NCBI RefSeq assembly: GCF_036195045.1
Contig: NZ_CP108100.1
Coordinates: 372,001-436,000 of the forward strand
Length of the DNA stretch: 64,000 nucleotides
DNA from: Streptomyces sp. NBC_00236
GTDB taxonomy: Bacteria; Actinomycetota; Actinomycetes; Streptomycetales; Streptomycetaceae
Direction: 5' to 3'
The position numbers and the translations under genes are program-made. Shown here one piece after another: positions 26,948-35,811 of the stretch. The notes beneath the pieces were generated by a model. It was not told the DNA's origin and made no database searches. It saw nothing but the letters and a program-made list of their open reading frames with translations. Numbering within the stretch: position 1 is the first letter of the stretch; each line of letters begins with the position of its first letter.

Positions 26948-27265
26948 GGGCGCGGAATTCTGCGGGCCGAGCTGCTCGCGCGTGAAGGCGGCCTGGGCCG
27001 CGACGGTGGTCCGCACGATCGCGGAACGCAGAACTCCGGCCGGCCGGACCGCAGTTCCGTGGCCCGGTCGCGGCAGGCGTCGCGCACGTGCCGGCCGAGG
27101 GCGCTGGACCGGGCCGCGGACAGGACGGGGAGCCGGAGGGCGTCGTCCGCGCCCGCCGCCGCAGCGACCGCCCGGCGGACCTCGTCCAGCGACTCGGCGG
27201 TCAGCTGCGAGGCGGCCGCCACGAGGACCTCGGCCTCCAGGAGAAGCCTCGGAATCGTGTTCCCT
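26948..27265 (-). pseudogene. Possible remnant of a helical regulator-like gene
   Basis: Downstream of the RraA-like gene on the same strand, one frame reads RLLLEAEVLVAAASQLTAESLDEVRRAVAAAAGADD and on to DRATELRSGRPEF. A +1 shift then continues as RSAIVRTTVAAQAAFTREQLGPQNSAP before a stop near 26948. There is no good start codon at the beginning of the stretch, and the frame change breaks the product. It reads like a decayed C-terminal fragment; the parent family is not recognised. The rest of 26777-26947 shows nothing. Confidence 0.3.
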
Positions 27266-28099
27266 TCAGGTGGCGGACCGGCTCGCGAGGTACTCGGTCA
27301 TGCTCTCGCCGGTGAGCGGATAGTAGTCGGAGAGCCTGGCGCCCTCGTCGAGGCGGCGACGGGCGAACGCCTCGCGGTCCTGGTGGAGCAGGGAGTCCTC
27401 GGCGAGCGGGATCGCGTTCTGCTGCGGCACGACGACGGCCCCGTCCTCGTCGGCGACGATCAGGTCGCCGGGGGTCACCAGTGAGCCGCCGACCCCGACG
27501 GGCACGTTGAACGCGGACGGGAACAGCTCGGTCTGCGAGGCGTAATGGGGAGTGACACCGGTGCACCAGATGGGCACGCCGAGCGCCCGCACCCTGGCCG
27601 CGTCCCGCACCCGCCCGTCCACCACGATGCCGGCGCCTCCACGCAGCTTGAAGTAGCGCACGAGCATGTCGCCGAGGCAGCCGGTGAAGTGGCTGCCCTG
27701 GGCCGAGATGACCAGCACATCGCCCGGCTGGATGGATTCGAGCACGCCCCACAGCGGGGTCTTGCGCTCGATGTCCTCCTGCTCCGCACCGTTGAAGACG
27801 TCTTCCCGCTGTGGAAGGAACTGCAGCGTCACGGCACCGCCGGTGACCTTGACGTCCGGTTCCCGGTGCAAGGGCACGGGGCCGTCGATGAACGTCCGGG
27901 TGATCCCCATCTGATGGAGCTTCGCGCAGGCCGTCGCCGCGCTCACGTCCTTGAGCGCGTCCACCATCTGCGGGGTGGGCCGCACATGGGCGGAGGTGTG
28001 GACCGGTGCGCGCATCGACTCATAGACACCGGCCCCCTCCGTCCCGCTGATGAGGGTCTCCCCCGCCGACGACGCTTCCTGATTCCCGATCGAGTGCAT
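27266..28099 (-). CDS. RraA family protein (class II pyruvate aldolase-like)
   Basis: 277-residue member of the RraA/4-hydroxy-4-methyl-2-oxoglutarate aldolase family. The core pattern GIVVDGRVRDAARV (residues ~155-168) supplies the conserved Asp/Arg/Asp metal- and substrate-binding residues; GDVLVISAQGSHFTGCLGDM precedes it. Family members split 4-hydroxy-2-oxoacids into pyruvate plus an aldehyde, or decarboxylate oxaloacetate; RNase E regulation is unlikely in this setting. It is divergent from the GH29 fucosidase and shares an operator region, so I infer a role late in sugar-acid breakdown. ATG 28099 is preceded by AGAGG; an upstream in-frame ATG at 28147 would overlap the operator. Confidence 0.85.
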   Translation of the reverse strand: MHSIGNQEASSAGETLISGTEGAGVYESMRAPVHTSAHVRPTPQMVDALKDVSAATACAKLHQMGITRTFIDGPVPLHREPDVKVTGGAVTLQFLPQREDVFNGAEQEDIERKTPLWGVLESIQPGDVLVISAQGSHFTGCLGDMLVRYFKLRGGAGIVVDGRVRDAARVRALGVPIWCTGVTPHYASQTELFPSAFNVPVGVGGSLVTPGDLIVADEDGAVVVPQQNAIPLAEDSLLHQDREAFARRRLDEGARLSDYYPLTGESMTEYLASRSAT

Positions 28100-28145
28100 G
28101 CACGTGCCTCTCCGCGCGCTCGCCGCACGCAACGCCAGTGACATC

Positions 28146-28182
28146 ATCGCCTATCGATGGTAGATAACAGCCAATCGATTAG
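28146..28182. promoter_or_regulatory. Probable GntR operator, site 1
   Basis: CTATCGAT at 28151-28158 preceded by ATCGC, and AATCGATT at 28173-28180, between the divergent RraA-like gene and the fucosidase gene. The same core recurs at four further intergenic sites of this locus (29542, 29685, 36856, 37820). Confidence 0.65.
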
Positions 28183-28208
28183 TGCTGTCAATGCGTCAGG
28201 AGCCCTCC

Positions 28209-29513
28209 ATGAACGGTGCGCACACGGATTCCGCCGACTGCCCCACTCCCACCGGGTGGTTCGAGGCGGCCCGCTTCGGCCTCTTCGTCCACTTCGGCCT
28301 GTACAGCCTGGCAGCACGGCACGAATGGGTGCGCAGCCGGGAGTCCATGCCGCAGCAGGATTACGACCGTTACCTGGACCGGTTCGATCCCGACCTCTTC
28401 GATGCCCGCCAACTCGCGCGCACCGCCCGGGAGTCAGGGATGCGCTATGCGGTACTGACCGCCAAGCACCACGATGGGTTCTGTCTCTTCGACTCGGCGC
28501 TGACCGACTACACGTCGGTACGCGTGACGGGCCGCGACCTGGTCCGCGAGTTCGTCGACGCGATGCGCGCCGAAGGGCTGCGCGTCGGCCTGTACTACTC
28601 GCTGCTCGACTGGCACCACCCCGACTTCCCGGTCGACGAGCACCACCCGCTGCGGGACACCCCGGCCCGGCAGGAGCCCCGCGACATGGAGCGCTACCGC
28701 GCCTACATGGAGGGCCAGGTACGTGAACTCCTCACCGGTTACGGCCCGGTCGACACCCTGTTCTTCGACTTCACGTACCCGGAGAAGGGCCCGGAGGAGT
28801 GGGGGGCGGAGCATCTCCTCGCCACCGTGCGGGAGTTGCAGCCGGGCATCCTCGTCAACGACAGGCTCGGCATTCCGGGCGACTACGTCACGCCCGAGCA
28901 GTACCAGCCCGACCGGCCGCTGGAGCGTAACGGCGAGCGCGTGACGTGGGAGGCCTGCCACACACTCAACGGTTCATGGGGCTACGACCGCGACAACCAC
29001 GACTACAAGGACCCCGCGCTGCTGGTCCGCATGCTCGTGCAGTCCGTCGCCTGCGGCGGCAACCTCATCCTGAACGTCGGGCCCAACGGCCGGGGCGCCC
29101 TGGACCCGCAGGCCAGCGCCACGCTCCGGGCCATCGGCGCGTGGACACACCTGCACGCCCGGTCCGTGCACGGCGCGGGGCCGAGTTCCTTCGAACCGCC
29201 CTCGCACGCCTTGTACACACAGTCCGGCAACCGGCTGTATCTGCACCTTCCGGCCTGGCCGCTCAAGCACCTTCACCTTCCCGGGCTGGCCGGGCGCGTG
29301 CGCTACGCCCAACTCCTGCACGACGGCTCGGAGATCCTCTTCCACGAGACGGACGGCGCGCGACACGAACACAACAACCTCGCGCCGCCCAGCCAGCCGC
29401 CGGGGACGCTGACCCTGACTCTGCCCATCGCCAGGCCCGACGTACTGCTCCCGGTGATCGAGCTGGAGCTGGACGCGAGTACCGGAAACGACAGGTTGCG
29501 GCAGCACCCTTGA
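28209..29513 (+). CDS. Alpha-L-fucosidase, GH29
   Basis: 434-residue retaining alpha-L-fucosidase. The TIM-barrel N terminus has GWFEAARFGLFVHFGLYSL, the signature AVLTAKHHDGFCLFDS, and the likely nucleophile Asp in TLFFDFTYPE (residue ~187); a beta-sandwich C-terminal domain follows from ~350. No signal peptide is seen, so it should act on imported oligosaccharides in the cytosol. The start at ATG 28209 is set by CAGGAG seven bases upstream; an earlier ATG at 28191 lacks one. It lies downstream of the probable GntR operator and upstream of a sugar ABC transporter, consistent with uptake followed by intracellular release of L-fucose. Confidence 0.9.
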   Translation: MNGAHTDSADCPTPTGWFEAARFGLFVHFGLYSLAARHEWVRSRESMPQQDYDRYLDRFDPDLFDARQLARTARESGMRYAVLTAKHHDGFCLFDSALTDYTSVRVTGRDLVREFVDAMRAEGLRVGLYYSLLDWHHPDFPVDEHHPLRDTPARQEPRDMERYRAYMEGQVRELLTGYGPVDTLFFDFTYPEKGPEEWGAEHLLATVRELQPGILVNDRLGIPGDYVTPEQYQPDRPLERNGERVTWEACHTLNGSWGYDRDNHDYKDPALLVRMLVQSVACGGNLILNVGPNGRGALDPQASATLRAIGAWTHLHARSVHGAGPSSFEPPSHALYTQSGNRLYLHLPAWPLKHLHLPGLAGRVRYAQLLHDGSEILFHETDGARHEHNNLAPPSQPPGTLTLTLPIARPDVLLPVIELELDASTGNDRLRQHP

Positions 29514-29541
29514 AGAAGCAAGGAGCCGCCTCTAGCATCAA

Positions 29542-29558
29542 CAATCGATAGACGATAG
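29542..29558. promoter_or_regulatory. Probable GntR operator, site 2
   Basis: On the minus strand CTATCGTCTATCGATT (29543-29558), a tandem of the CTATCG core, in the 211-bp gap between the fucosidase and the transporter operon. Confidence 0.55.
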
Positions 29559-29684
29559 GCCTGTTGGAGGCGTGGGCCCGGCCCCGCCTCCACGGCATCG
29601 CACCACCCCGCCGGGCGATCCGAACCCTCGGGCGCCCGTCCCCTCCCGCCGCCCTTCCGCCCAGGACTCCACGGCTGGAAAGCA

Positions 29685-29700
29685 GCTATCGATTATTCAC
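29685..29700 (+). promoter_or_regulatory. Probable GntR operator, site 3
   Basis: GCTATCGATTATTCAC, 25 bp before the ATG of the solute-binding protein. Its CTATCGATTATT core also matches the bases after the core at site 5. Confidence 0.6.
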
Positions 29701-29724
29701 GACTACGCAACGGAGCGTGTCCCG

Positions 29725-30969
29725 ATGAAAACAATGTGGCGCCGCGCTTGCGGACTCGCCGTGGCTCCCCTGGTGATGGTGTCGGCCGTCGCCTGCGGGG
29801 ACGGGTCCGACCAGGCATCGGAGGGCACGACCCTCCGCGTCATCGTGAACATCACGCCGAACCTGACGGAGAATTACTGGAACGACCTCTTCGCCGGGTA
29901 CGAGAAGGCTCACCCCGGCGTGAGCGTCAAGCTCGAACTGACCGGCACGATCTCGGCGGACGCGAAGCTGAGGCAGGACCTGGCGGCGGGCGACCCGCCG
30001 GACGTCGCACAGCAGATCACGCCGACCGCCGACAACGCTTCGCTCTTCGCGGACCTGACCGACCAGCCCTGGACCGCGAAGACACCGTTGACCGACCAGT
30101 ACGCCATCGACGGCAAGCACTACGTGGTGGGTGTGGGTGAGCAGATACAGTCCCTCGTCTTCTACAACAAGGCCGCCTTCGCGAAGGCGGGGCTCGACGC
30201 GACGCGGATCAGGACGATGGATCAGTTCACGTCTGCCATGGGCCAGTTGAAGGACGCCGGTTACAAGCCGCTGCAGACTGCCGGGCAGTGGGTCACGGGG
30301 TCCCAGTTCTCGATGATGGCCGACGCGGGTGTGCTCACCGCCGATCCCCGGTGGACGGTCAAGCGCAACCAGGGCAAGGCGTCCTTCGCCGAGAGCGGCT
30401 ACCTGCCCTATCTGGAGCACTACAAGAGCTGGATCGACGAGGGCTACCTGGAGAAGAGCGCGCTCGGCCTCACCTACGCGGACGGTCAGACGGCATTCCT
30501 GAACGGCAAGTCCGCGATGTACGTCATGGGCTCGTTCTTCGTGCCGGCCGCGGACGCCGCGAAGAAGAGCGACGACATCGGGGTGTTCACGATGCCGACC
30601 GACGGAGCGTATCCGTCCGGCCAGTTCGGCAACCTCTCGAACCCGTACGTCGTCGTGAACAAGTCGCGTCACAAGGCGGAGGCGATCGAGTTCGTGAAGT
30701 GGGCGACCACCGACCGGGAGGCCATCAAGAGCCAGCTCGCCTCCGACGGCAACCTGCGCGAGGGCTTCACGTACCCGATGTCCAGCCTCGGCACCTCCGT
30801 GCAGCAGATCCTCGACAAGGCACCGTCGGTGATCGTGAAGTCCGGTGAGAGCCAGCCGGTCACCGGCTTCAGCGACGAGCTCAACAAGCAGATCCAGTCC
30901 CTGTACACAGGCGCTTCCCCCGAGGACGCGGCCGGCGGATTGGACAAGTGGTGGAACTCGCAGAGCTGA
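29725..30969 (+). CDS. Carbohydrate ABC transporter solute-binding lipoprotein
   Basis: 414-residue extracellular solute-binding protein of family 1 (MalE/UgpB type). The signal peptide MKTMWRRACGLAVAPLVMVS ends in lipobox SAVAC, giving a membrane-anchored receptor. The mature part has the usual pattern VNITPNLTENYWNDLFAGYEK, NGKSAMYVMGSFF and EFVKWATTDREA. It would deliver fucose-containing oligosaccharides (inferred) to the two permeases that follow; no ATPase gene is present, so the shared MsiK-type ATPase of Streptomyces is likely used. The start is the ATG directly after the operator at 29685. The 3' end overlaps the next gene by 22 bp. Confidence 0.92.
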   Translation: MKTMWRRACGLAVAPLVMVSAVACGDGSDQASEGTTLRVIVNITPNLTENYWNDLFAGYEKAHPGVSVKLELTGTISADAKLRQDLAAGDPPDVAQQITPTADNASLFADLTDQPWTAKTPLTDQYAIDGKHYVVGVGEQIQSLVFYNKAAFAKAGLDATRIRTMDQFTSAMGQLKDAGYKPLQTAGQWVTGSQFSMMADAGVLTADPRWTVKRNQGKASFAESGYLPYLEHYKSWIDEGYLEKSALGLTYADGQTAFLNGKSAMYVMGSFFVPAADAAKKSDDIGVFTMPTDGAYPSGQFGNLSNPYVVVNKSRHKAEAIEFVKWATTDREAIKSQLASDGNLREGFTYPMSSLGTSVQQILDKAPSVIVKSGESQPVTGFSDELNKQIQSLYTGASPEDAAGGLDKWWNSQS

Positions 30970-31877
30970 CCGCCGGGGTCGACCGGCAGGCGCGGCGTCG
31001 GGCGAGGCTGCGTGAGTCGGCCGTGTCCTTCGCGATGATGGGGCCGGCGGTCCTCCTGTACACGGTGATGACCGTCGTGCCGGTGGGGGTCGCCGTCTAT
31101 CTCAGCCTGACCGACTGGGACGGCTTCTCCACCGCCGCGTTCATCGGACTGGACAACTACACGCACCTGTTCGACGACCCGAGTTCGTCGGACGCCTGGT
31201 ACGTGACAGCGCTGATCGCCACGGCCGGCACCGTCCTCATGGTGGGTCTGGGACTCGTGTACGCGCTGGCGCTCAAGGGCCGCTCGCGCGCGAACTCCTT
31301 CTTCCGGGCCGTCGCCTACTTCCCGCACGTCATCAGCGCGCTGATCCTCGGCTATCTGTGGGCGGCGATCCTCGGCACCAACGGCGCCATCAACAACACG
31401 CTGGCCAGGTTCGGCATCGAACCGCTCGGGTTCCTCTTCGACGAACGGTTCGCGCTGATCTCGCTGATCGGCGTGATCGTGTGGGCGGGGTTCGGCTTCA
31501 ACGTCGTTCTGTTCGTGGCCGCGCTGCAGACGGTGCCGGCCGAACTGCTCGAGGCGGCGGCGATCGACGGCGCCTCCAAGCGGCAGATCAATCAGCGGAT
31601 CGTGATCCCGATGATCGCGCCCGTGGTGACCGTGGCGACGGTGCTGAACCTGGTGGGGCTCATCCGGGCCTACGACATCGTGGTCAGCCTCACCGGCGGC
31701 GGGCCGGCCGGGTCGACGCAGACCTTCACCTATCTCATTCTCGCCCGGTCGTTCGAGGGCACCAAAGTCGGATACGCGACCGCCCAGGCGGTGTTCCTGA
31801 TGGTGGTCTCCGCGGTGCTCGCCCTCGTGGTGACGGCACTGCGCAACCGCCAGGACCAGGCCGCGACAGGAAGTTAG
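30948..31877 (+). CDS. Carbohydrate ABC transporter permease (MalF/UgpA type)
   Basis: 309-residue six-helix permease. It starts at tandem GTG codons inside the end of the binding-protein gene. The ATPase-contact EAA loop is present as ELLEAAAIDGASKRQINQRIVIPMIAP (residues ~200-227). It would form the translocation channel with the permease encoded next. The overlap with the upstream gene indicates translational coupling. Confidence 0.92.
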   Translation: MVELAELTAGVDRQARRRARLRESAVSFAMMGPAVLLYTVMTVVPVGVAVYLSLTDWDGFSTAAFIGLDNYTHLFDDPSSSDAWYVTALIATAGTVLMVGLGLVYALALKGRSRANSFFRAVAYFPHVISALILGYLWAAILGTNGAINNTLARFGIEPLGFLFDERFALISLIGVIVWAGFGFNVVLFVAALQTVPAELLEAAAIDGASKRQINQRIVIPMIAPVVTVATVLNLVGLIRAYDIVVSLTGGGPAGSTQTFTYLILARSFEGTKVGYATAQAVFLMVVSAVLALVVTALRNRQDQAATGS

Positions 31878-31886
31878 GAGCCGTTG

Positions 31887-32798
31887 GTGGTCGTACTGGA
31901 AGCAGAGGTCCGCGACAGGCCGAAGGCCGCGCCGGCCAAGGGCGCGGAAGCACGTGACCCGGAGCACAAGGAGACTCGTTCGCCCGCACGATGGGCGCTG
32001 CTCGGCGTGCTCCTCGTCATCATGATCGTGCCGGTCTACCTGCTTGTGGTGAACGCCTTCAAGTCGCAGCAGGACATCCTCGACAACCCCTTCTCGATCC
32101 CGCTGGACGGGCTGACCTTCGAGCACATGTCAGCCGCGATCAGCAGCCCGCAGTTCAACGTCATCGACGGATACGGCTTCACGCTGTTCCTCGTCGTGCT
32201 CGTCGACGTGCTGTGCATCCTGCTCGCCGGCCCCGCCGCGTACGCGATCGCGCGCAGCCTCAAGCGGCGGACTCAGCTGGTTCTGCTGTACTTCCTGGCG
32301 GGCACCTTCATTCCGGGGGCCGCCGTGATCATCCCGGTGATCCACGTGCTGCGCGAGATCGGGCTGGCCAACACCGTGACCGGCCTGGTCGCACACGACG
32401 TGGCATCCACGCTGCCGGTGAGCATCTTCCTGTTCGTCGGCTTCATCCGCACCATTCCGGTGGACATCGACCATGCGGCGACGATCGACGGCGCGGGCCG
32501 ATTCCGGACGTTCTGGGCCATCATCTTCCCGCTGATGCGCCCTGCGGTGGTCACCGTGCTCATCCTCAACTCGATAGGGATCTGGAACGACTTCATCTCC
32601 CCGCAGATCCTGCTCAGCCCATCGTCCGGGCACTACACGGTGACGACGGCCGTCTACGCCGGCATCAGCCAGTACTCGACCGATCTGACGAAGGTGTTCC
32701 CCAACCTTCTGCTCGCCATCGCACCCGTCGTCATCTTCTTCGTCTACATGCAGCGCCACATCATCAGCGGTCTCACCGTGGGCGCCGTGAAGGGCTGA
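31887..32798 (+). CDS. Carbohydrate ABC transporter permease (MalG/UgpE type)
   Basis: 303-residue permease with a charged cytosolic N terminus (residues ~1-35) and six membrane segments. The EAA loop is DHAATIDGAGRFRTFWAIIFPLMRP. GTG 31887 is chosen because AGGAG lies six bases upstream (overlapping the previous stop codon); TTG 31884 is the alternative. It completes an importer without a dedicated ATPase, common for Streptomyces sugar transporters served by MsiK. Confidence 0.92.
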   Translation: MVVLEAEVRDRPKAAPAKGAEARDPEHKETRSPARWALLGVLLVIMIVPVYLLVVNAFKSQQDILDNPFSIPLDGLTFEHMSAAISSPQFNVIDGYGFTLFLVVLVDVLCILLAGPAAYAIARSLKRRTQLVLLYFLAGTFIPGAAVIIPVIHVLREIGLANTVTGLVAHDVASTLPVSIFLFVGFIRTIPVDIDHAATIDGAGRFRTFWAIIFPLMRPAVVTVLILNSIGIWNDFISPQILLSPSSGHYTVTTAVYAGISQYSTDLTKVFPNLLLAIAPVVIFFVYMQRHIISGLTVGAVKG

Positions 32799-32850
32799 CC
32801 GGGGCCGCGTTGCACTTCCCGTCCGAGAAACAGCCGAGAAAGGACCACGC

Positions 32851-34842
32851 GTGCTGAGAAACCCGAAACGACGGTCCCGTGGAGGACCGTGGACCGCGGC
32901 CGTCCTGTTCGCGTCGCTGGCCATGGTCGCGGTGGGGCATCCCGCCGCGGCCCATCCGGTCAAGTCCAAGGCGGGGCACACGTATTACGTCGCACCGTCC
33001 GGCCGGGACACGGCGGACGGGAGCAGCGGCACATCCCCGTTCCGGCACATCCAGAAGTGCGCCGATGTGATGGTGCCGGGCGACACGTGTCTGGTCCTGT
33101 CCGGGACGTACGAGGAGACGGTCGTGCCGGCCCGTTCCGGCACCGCCGAACTGCCCGTCAGCTACCGCGCCGCCCCGGGCGCGAAGGTGACGGTGAGCGG
33201 TGCCTCCCGGATCGGCGGCTTCGAACCGGTCACCGCCGCCGACGTCACCGAGATCGCCGCGACCGACCCGTTCGCCGCCGGCTCGCAGTTCAGCGACGCC
33301 GTGGCGGACGGTCACATATACAGCACCAGCGCCGACCTCGGCCCGGACGTGACCACGGTGCAGGTCTTCACCGACAAGAGGATGGGCGTCGAGGCCCAGT
33401 GGCCCTATCCCGGCCTCGACCTGCTCGCTCCCTCGCTCCAGTACGCCGGTGCGGGCAGCGCGGACGCCACCGTCGCCGACGCGGATCTGACCCGCCCGGC
33501 GGGGTACTGGGACGGCGCGCGTGCCCTCACCGGCTACTGGTACGTGTCGGCAACGACCATGGTCAAGAGCTCCGCCGTCGGCTCCGTGACGCTGGACGCG
33601 GCGCCGCCGTGCGTCCACAAGGTCGTTCCCGAGGAGACCCGGTACGCACTCTCCGGGAAGATCGGCGAACTCGCCCGTCCGGGCGAGTGGTTCTACGACC
33701 CGGCGGCGAAACGCCTGTACGTCTACAGCACCGACGACCCGGACACCCACACCGTCGAGGCCAAGCGGCGCACTCTCGGCTTCGACCTGACGGGCACCTC
33801 TCACACGACGGTCGACGGCATCGGCCTGTTCGCCACCACCATCGCCACGGGGCCCTCCAGCACGGGCGTCACGCTGGACGGCATCGACGGCCGGTACCTC
33901 TCGCACTACACGGACATCACCCGGGGCGCGACGGACTGCGGCAGTACGGTGACGCGGGGCGTCGGCGACACCGGCATCGTCCTCGACGGCACCCGGAACA
34001 GGATAGTGAACAGTGATCTGTCGCTGAGCGCCGGAAACGGCATCGCGCTCCGGGGACAGAACAACACCGCCACCGACAACGTGATCCACGACGTCGACTA
34101 CATGGGCACCTACGCGGCGGGCATCGCCGTGCAGGGCAACAGCCAGACGGTCACGCACAACACGATCTCCCGGGTCGGCCGCAGCGGCATCAACCTCCAG
34201 TGGAACGAGGTCGCCGGTCTCGCCCCGGGCAAGGACCTGATCGCGTACAACGACATCTCCGGCTACGCCCGTATGAGCCTGGACGTCGCCGCGATCTACA
34301 CCTGCTGCAGCGCCTGGATGATGGGCACCTCCATCGACCACAACGTGCTCCACGACCCGGCTCCGGCCACCACCTCCACCACGTTCGGAATCTCGGGGGT
34401 CTACGCGGACAACGGCCAGAGCGACCTCGTGATCGCGAACAACGTGGGCTGGGGCAACCGGGAGGGCACGGTGATGCTCAACGGTCTGGGGACCGGATCG
34501 CACGACAACGGCGTCTACAACAACACCGGCGGCATGACGCTGTTCTACGTGAAGGAGCCGGGGCAGTCGACCGGTACCGAGATCTACAACAACCTCGGGA
34601 CGATCCGGGGCCTGACCGGCGCGACCGACGGCGGGCTCGTCCTCTCCCACAACCTCCCCGCGGAAACCGACCCGCTCTTCGTCGACGCGGCGAACCACGA
34701 CTACCGGCTCACCGCCGGGTCACCGGCCCGCGGCCAGGCACTCGTGCTTCCGGGGATCAATGACGGCTCCACGGACGCGGTGCCGAGCCTGGGCGCCTAC
34801 CAGTACGGGGCGCCCGAGTGGACGGCGGGTGCCCGCCGGTAG
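32851..34842 (+). CDS. Secreted right-handed parallel beta-helix protein
   Basis: 663-residue exported protein. A Sec signal peptide (basic MLRNPKRRSRGG, hydrophobic core AAVLFASLAMVAVG, cleavage after AAA) precedes THTYYVAP-like sequence (HTYYVAPSGRDTADGSSGTSPFRHIQKC), the usual start of beta-helix polysaccharide-active proteins. Residues ~330-600 contain repeated N-rich turns (NRIVNSDLSLSAGNGIALRG, NTATDNVIHDVDYMG) of pectate-lyase-like repeats. Similar proteins include polysaccharide lyases and GH141-type hydrolases, one of which is a fucosidase; I cannot assign catalytic residues. GAAAGGA precedes the GTG start. It probably degrades an external polymer so that fragments can enter through the transporter encoded just upstream. 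Confidence 0.8.
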   Translation: MLRNPKRRSRGGPWTAAVLFASLAMVAVGHPAAAHPVKSKAGHTYYVAPSGRDTADGSSGTSPFRHIQKCADVMVPGDTCLVLSGTYEETVVPARSGTAELPVSYRAAPGAKVTVSGASRIGGFEPVTAADVTEIAATDPFAAGSQFSDAVADGHIYSTSADLGPDVTTVQVFTDKRMGVEAQWPYPGLDLLAPSLQYAGAGSADATVADADLTRPAGYWDGARALTGYWYVSATTMVKSSAVGSVTLDAAPPCVHKVVPEETRYALSGKIGELARPGEWFYDPAAKRLYVYSTDDPDTHTVEAKRRTLGFDLTGTSHTTVDGIGLFATTIATGPSSTGVTLDGIDGRYLSHYTDITRGATDCGSTVTRGVGDTGIVLDGTRNRIVNSDLSLSAGNGIALRGQNNTATDNVIHDVDYMGTYAAGIAVQGNSQTVTHNTISRVGRSGINLQWNEVAGLAPGKDLIAYNDISGYARMSLDVAAIYTCCSAWMMGTSIDHNVLHDPAPATTSTTFGISGVYADNGQSDLVIANNVGWGNREGTVMLNGLGTGSHDNGVYNNTGGMTLFYVKEPGQSTGTEIYNNLGTIRGLTGATDGGLVLSHNLPAETDPLFVDAANHDYRLTAGSPARGQALVLPGINDGSTDAVPSLGAYQYGAPEWTAGARR

Positions 34843-34923
34843 GGCCTTTCGTTTGGATCAGGCCGGATGCCGGACCCCGCGAGCCCGGCATGATCCGAAC
34901 GAGAGCGCCCAGCCCGCGCCCTG

Positions 34924-34972
34924 CACGTGCGGGGGCCCGGTCCGGTTGTTCCGGACCGGGCCCCCGCACGTG
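34924..34972. terminator. Strong bidirectional terminator
   Basis: A perfect 22-bp stem: CACGTGCGGGGGCCCGGTCC begins the left arm (34924-34945), with its complement at 34951-34972 around loop TTGTT. It lies between the convergent beta-helix and GntR genes. Confidence 0.9.
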
Positions 34973-34975
34973 CGG

Positions 34976-35743
34976 TCAGTTCGGCTTCGGCTCTGCCTTC
35001 CTGGACGTCGTCCGCTTCGTCGCGGCGGCCTTCTTGCGGGGCCGCTTCGTCTCCCGCGCGTCGGGAACGGGTCCCCGGCCGGCGGCGTGGTCGGCGAACG
35101 CCTGGGCCGCCTTTGCGGGCTCCCCGGACCTCAACAGGCCGACGAGACGCCCGTGTTCATCGGCCATGGCGCGGCGGTCCCCGTCGAAGAGCGGGTCGGA
35201 GATGGCCCGCAGGGTGCGCAGACTCGGCTCGATGACCTCCCACATGCGGGCCAGGAACGGATTGCCCGCGAACCGGCTGACCAGGGTGTGGAACTCGATG
35301 TCGGCGTCGCGGAAGCTGCTGACGTCGTTCGTGGCGACCGCCTCGTGCATCCTCTCGACCTGCGCGTCGAGCTCGGCCAGCTGGTCCTCGGTGATGTGCT
35401 CGGCGGCGAGCTGCGCGGCCAGGCTCTCCAGTGGTTCGCGTACCTGACGTGCGTACTCCGCGTCCCGCGAGGAGATCTCGACGACGAAGTGGCCGCGGCG
35501 CGGGACATGCATGAACAGGCCTTCACGGGCGAGCCTCTTGACCGCCTCGCGCACCGGGGCCTGACTCACACCGAGCCGCCGGGCGATCTCGGATTCGACC
35601 ACGCGGTCGTTCGGCGCGAGATCGCCCTCGACGACGGCCTGACGAAGCAGGTCGTACACCTGGTCCGAGATCAGGGTCTTGCGGAACCTGTCCTTGTTGG
35701 TGGCCAGCGTGGAGACGAACCCACCGGACGCATGTGATGCCAT
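34976..35743 (-). CDS. GntR family regulator, FCD subfamily
   Basis: 255-residue repressor-type regulator. The winged helix-turn-helix is at residues ~20-85 (YDLLRQAVVEGDLAPNDRVVESEIARRLGVSQAPVREAVKRL), and an FCD ligand-binding domain follows (~95-225) with the metal-site histidines in FHTLV and DEHGRLV. The last ~25 residues are a basic Lys/Arg/Ala tail (ETKRPRKKAAATKRTTSRKA), unusual for the family. It is co-directional with and 50-70 bp downstream of the CE7 esterase gene. It is the only regulator in this sugar locus and the natural reader of the repeated CTATCGAT motif. ATG 35743 is chosen for GGGAA upstream. Confidence 0.9.
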   Translation of the reverse strand: MASHASGGFVSTLATNKDRFRKTLISDQVYDLLRQAVVEGDLAPNDRVVESEIARRLGVSQAPVREAVKRLAREGLFMHVPRRGHFVVEISSRDAEYARQVREPLESLAAQLAAEHITEDQLAELDAQVERMHEAVATNDVSSFRDADIEFHTLVSRFAGNPFLARMWEVIEPSLRTLRAISDPLFDGDRRAMADEHGRLVGLLRSGEPAKAAQAFADHAAGRGPVPDARETKRPRKKAAATKRTTSRKAEPKPN

Positions 35744-35811
35744 GAATTCCCAATCCTGCATTGGGGCACGTCAGTTGCGACATAATACGCGCCCGTCTTC
35801 CCTCGTTGGAG

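Noticed and set aside
32773..34698. 641-codon minus-strand frame opposite the beta-helix gene
   Set aside because: The plus-strand product has a signal peptide and beta-helix repeats; the antisense product has no recognisable features.
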